DNA from: Tomocerus qinae
Lineage: Eukaryota; Arthropoda; Collembola; Entomobryomorpha; Tomoceridae
Assembly: GCA_020055645.1 (NCBI GenBank)
Contig: CM034546.1
Span: 120,578,375-120,642,374 of the forward strand
Length of the DNA stretch: 64,000 nt
Direction: 5' to 3'
Positions 60,951-64,000 of this stretch are shown piece by piece. The notes beneath the pieces are model-generated. The model did not search any database. It worked only from the letters and a program-made list of their open reading frames with translations, and had not been told where the DNA came from. The translations under genes and the position numbers were made by a program. The stretch's first letter is position 1, and every line of letters starts with the position of its first letter.

Positions 60951-63900
60951 TTATTTACTCTTCTTCTTTTTATTTTTCTTCTTCTTCTTCCTCTTAGTTT
61001 TTTTATGCTTGGCATCATCCGACGATGAACTGGACACGGATTTTGACCTCCTCTTGGTCTTCTTTTTCTCTTTCTTATCTTTCCGCTTCTTTTTGTCGTC
61101 TTTGAGATCTTCAGGACTATCTTTATCTACAGACGAAGGTTTCTTTAATGACTTTGCTTCAGTGTCACCTTCGTCAGTAGAGCTAGAGCTACTTCTTTCT
61201 TCCGCTTTCGAACTGGAGGATAATTTAATGTTAATTCTACCTCGCTGCTTTCTAAATGGCAGTACAGTCGGTGAATTCAAAGTTAAGTCTGTATTTTCGG
61301 TTCGTATTCTCAGATTTGTCGGCGGCGGTGACGGAGTAAATGACGTTTCAGCAAGTCCAATGGGAACAAACTTTTCAGATAGTTTCCAGGATTTTTCTGG
61401 CTCAATTTTCTCTACTGTGACTTTTCGAGCTTGCTCAATTAGAGGCTTATTGCTCACTCCCGGAGGACTTGGTTCTCTTGTATCTTCGTTATCATTTCGA
61501 AGTGGGTTTGATGAAGGTTGCCTTAGGTTTATGTTACGAGTTGAACGCGGGGATCGCGTTCGACTTCTTGGACGTCGTCTGTAATTCGACGAAGGAGAAA
61601 ATCTTCTAGGAGATCTTGACTTCCGTCGCTCTCGTGACCGGGACCTAGAATGTTGTCTTCCCCGTGACGTAGACCTTCGACGAGGTCTGCTCCTTTCCCT
61701 CGAACGACGAGGTGACCTTCGAAAAGGTCTTTGGGGAGGTCTGTAGGGTATTGACTTTCTTTCTACAGAACGACTACGTCTCCGTCTGCGGTCCCTGTCT
61801 CTTGCATTGGGTTCTCGGGTAGATGATACTTGAGAACGTAGATGAAGCTTATCATCGCTTTCCTCCCGGGCTCTAGAAACTTCATCGTCCGTCAATTTAG
61901 ATCCCAGTCTTTCCTTTACAGAACGTTTTGATACGCTACTATGTACAGGAGACGGCTTGCTAGTTGCTTTTGATGGATTCAAACTATTATCCTCGCCAAC
62001 GTCTTCACTCTCTGCAACTTTACATCATCCATTATCAGAAATGGCATTTCGAAATACTTTTGCGTTACTCCACTAAAATTAAATTAATGCCCAAACTCAT
62101 CTTACCTTTAGGTGCCAATGTTTCTATTTCAGACTTAGATCTGTATTTATCGGAACCATCTTTCTTTCTTTGATAATCAGTAAGAACTGCTTTCTTAGAA
62201 TCTGAAGCACGAGTCGTAGTACTTAAAACGCCTATGGTCTTCTCAAATATTGCATTTTCAGCCCTTTTCAGTACTTCTGAAGTAACAATTTCTTTGTCTA
62301 TTGATGATTCTTCCTTTGCAGTTAGTATGGCGGGAGGTTCGGAAATCATTGGCTGAGAGAAGTGAGCAGGTTCTACATCTTCATATTCGTCCCATTTTGA
62401 AGTAGGTACATGCACAGCCATAGGTTCCATCTCATTGGGTAATTCTGGTATTTTAAATGCTGTAGGACAGAAAATGTTAATGTTTATCAAATAACATTAT
62501 TACTACACATGCAGACTTTATTAAAAAAGTATTTCCTTCTCACATTCAGTGATCAGTGAACAATGTAACATATACTAAAATATACCTGGATTTCCGTTTT
62601 CTAATTGAAAGTCATGAAGCGCCGGTGGATAATCGGAAGGAGGTTTAAATGACTCCGAATAGGCAGATTCACCATGAACATCGTTGATGGGGTCTGTCTT
62701 GACTATTTTATCCACTTCTTTAGCTTCTGGGTGTCCACTATTTACAACGGATATATTAGATACGTTTTGAGAATCATTATCTTTGACTCTTTCTGGTGAT
62801 TTAACAGTCGAATCTGGTACGGTTTGTCGGGATTCTACCGATGGACTGTGACCAATGTCTGTTTCCACTTTAACTGCCGATTGTTCCTCTTCTTTGGCAA
62901 TGACCAGGGACTGAGACACTGCTCCATCCTTTTCTTCCTCTGGCTCCCCCGTTTTCACACCTTTAGACCTTTTCTTCTTGTTCTTCTTTTCTTTATCATC
63001 TCGGCTTTTCTTCTTGTGCTTCTTTTTATCTTTTTTAATTTTCTTATCGTCGGTTCTGCTTTCGGTAGATCTTTTTCTGTGTCGACGAAGTTCTTTAGAA
63101 TCCTTTTCGTGTTCGCTTTCCGGGGTCATGCTAACACTATCTAGTTCCAGTTCCTTTTCCGCTGATGCTTTGGGCTTGACGATTTCCTTAAAATATGGTA
63201 TTTCCTGAGGAGTTGGGTTTGCCAATGACTGAATACTGTACACATGTGAAGTGGCATGCTGTCTTGGAGGGGGGATATTTATTTCTAATAAAGAAGGCAC
63301 CGTCACTGGCTCCGTTCCTGGAGGAGCTATATTAGGATCAAAATCATATGGTCTAAGGTTGAAGTTTTCAATCATTGGTTTCTCTCTTTCATGATCCATG
63401 TAATGAGTTTGAGGCGAGATATGGTGCTGATTTCCGTGATAACCTCGCCCCACAGGTCTTCCCAAATGTTCAAATTTATGGCCACGTTGAGAGTCAAACT
63501 TGGGCTGCATCGGATTTTCATACTTGGTATTGTCACACTTGATGTTTAGATCAAACTTAGGGTCATATTCTCTATTGTAATGCTTTCCACCGTAACGCAT
63601 CGGTCTGTCGTCATATCTGAAAGAAACAAAAAATATAATTTTTGTAGTTAGTCTTTCACAATCAAAATTGTCAAATCGTCATTCATTTCTATTTTTACCT
63701 TTGACGGTTATCAAAATAGTCATCTTTTTCTTTCCTGAGATAATCATCTTTCTCCTTCCTTACATAATCGTCTTTCTCTTTTCTCCCGTAGTCATCTTTG
63801 TCTTTTCTAATGAGATAATCATCTTTATCTTTCCTTAAATAATCATCTTTCTCTTTCCGGAGGTAATCGTCTTTATCCTTTCTCATATAATCGTCCTTTT

Positions 63901-64000
63901 CCTTTCGCATATAATCGTCTTTTTCCTTTCTCAGATATTCATCTTTGTCTTTCCTTAGAAATTCGTCCTTGTCCTTTCTTAGATAGTCATCTTTATCTTT
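60951..64000 (-). CDS. Lys/Arg/Ser-rich nuclear protein with octapeptide repeat (5' partial)
   Basis: Exons visible: 63699-64000 (continues past the window), 62586-63616, 62106-62459 and 60951-62011; phases 2, 1 and 1 fit. The first visible exon is an octapeptide repeat of the form RK(D/E)KD(D/E)YL, twelve units in the window. A middle region follows with 'FDPNIAPPGTEPVTVPSLLE' and a Lys-rich block ('KKIKKDKKKHKKKSR'). Then comes 'TSKWDEYEDVEP', and an SR/RS-rich domain ('RRRRRSRSVERKS', 'HSRSRSRERRKSRSPRR'). It ends in a poly-Lys tail. The RS domain and basic blocks point to a nuclear speckle or splicing-associated protein. ZC3H13/Flacc, PNISR or another SR-related protein are possible, but I see no zinc finger or RRM in the part present and do not assign it. 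Confidence 0.8.
63699..64000 (-). repeat. 24 bp coding minisatellite (octapeptide array)
   Basis: Twelve consecutive 24 bp units encode RK-D/E-KD-D/E-Y-X. One unit carries an extra Ile codon (LIRK). The third base drifts between units while the peptide is kept, which suggests selection on the protein. The array runs off the window edge, so its full length is unknown. Confidence 0.92.

Noticed and set aside
60940-61584. 214-codon plus-strand frame rich in Phe, Leu and Ser
   Set aside because: Antisense shadow of the Lys/Arg-rich minus-strand exon.
1-64000. CRISPR arrays, rRNA and tRNA genes
   Set aside because: No regularly spaced repeats of that type, and no convincing tRNA B-box with a foldable cloverleaf was found by reading; a tRNA scan would be decisive.

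Overview
This is eukaryotic, AT-rich DNA from an animal, most probably an arthropod (pancrustacean). The genes have many short GT-AG introns (about 45-150 nt) and a few long ones. They include arthropod-typical families: a Stubble/filzig-like secreted serine protease, a chorion-type heme peroxidase and a wide awake (ANKFN1) homologue. I cannot fix the lineage; a springtail-like non-drosophilid genome would fit. Exon models were built by hand from reading frame, splice consensus and intron phase. Every multi-exon CDS listed keeps its frame across all proposed junctions.

Layout. 1-2727 (-): VIT-domain protein, 3' end outside the window. 3076-7362 (-): barrier-to-autointegration factor (BAF), two exons separated by a 4.0 kb intron that carries a complete young LTR retrotransposon (3477-6496). 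9474-10504 (-): short secreted cadherin-like protein. 10505-18697: gene desert. 18698-21057 (+): secreted heme peroxidase. 21058-28250: gene desert with two local tandem duplications. 28251-29285 (-): thiamine pyrophosphokinase. 31441-34478 (+): ten-exon modular serine protease. 36457-42107 (+): 2-hydroxyacyl-CoA lyase whose first exon encodes a mitochondrial-type presequence; its 3 kb first intron holds a single-exon NAT8/camello-like acetyltransferase (37203-38018, +). 42747-43744 (+): mariner-related transposase-derived gene with a probable intron. 44576-46806 (-): TUT1-like nucleotidyltransferase. 49686-54072 (+): wide awake/ANKFN1 homologue. 54925-56855 (-): stargazin/TARP-like tetraspan protein, convergent with wide awake. 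60951-64000 (-): Lys/Arg/Ser-rich nuclear protein with an octapeptide repeat, 5' end outside the window.

Functional links. Thiamine pyrophosphokinase makes the TPP cofactor that 2-hydroxyacyl-CoA lyase uses; they lie about 7 kb apart, but as separate eukaryotic genes, so this is probably coincidence. The wide awake and stargazin-like genes both belong to families that set receptor or channel behaviour in neurons. The points most worth a second look are the retroelement inside the BAF gene, the dual targeting signals on the lyase, the apparently spliced transposase-derived gene, and the loss of signature domains from the VIT and wide awake homologues.
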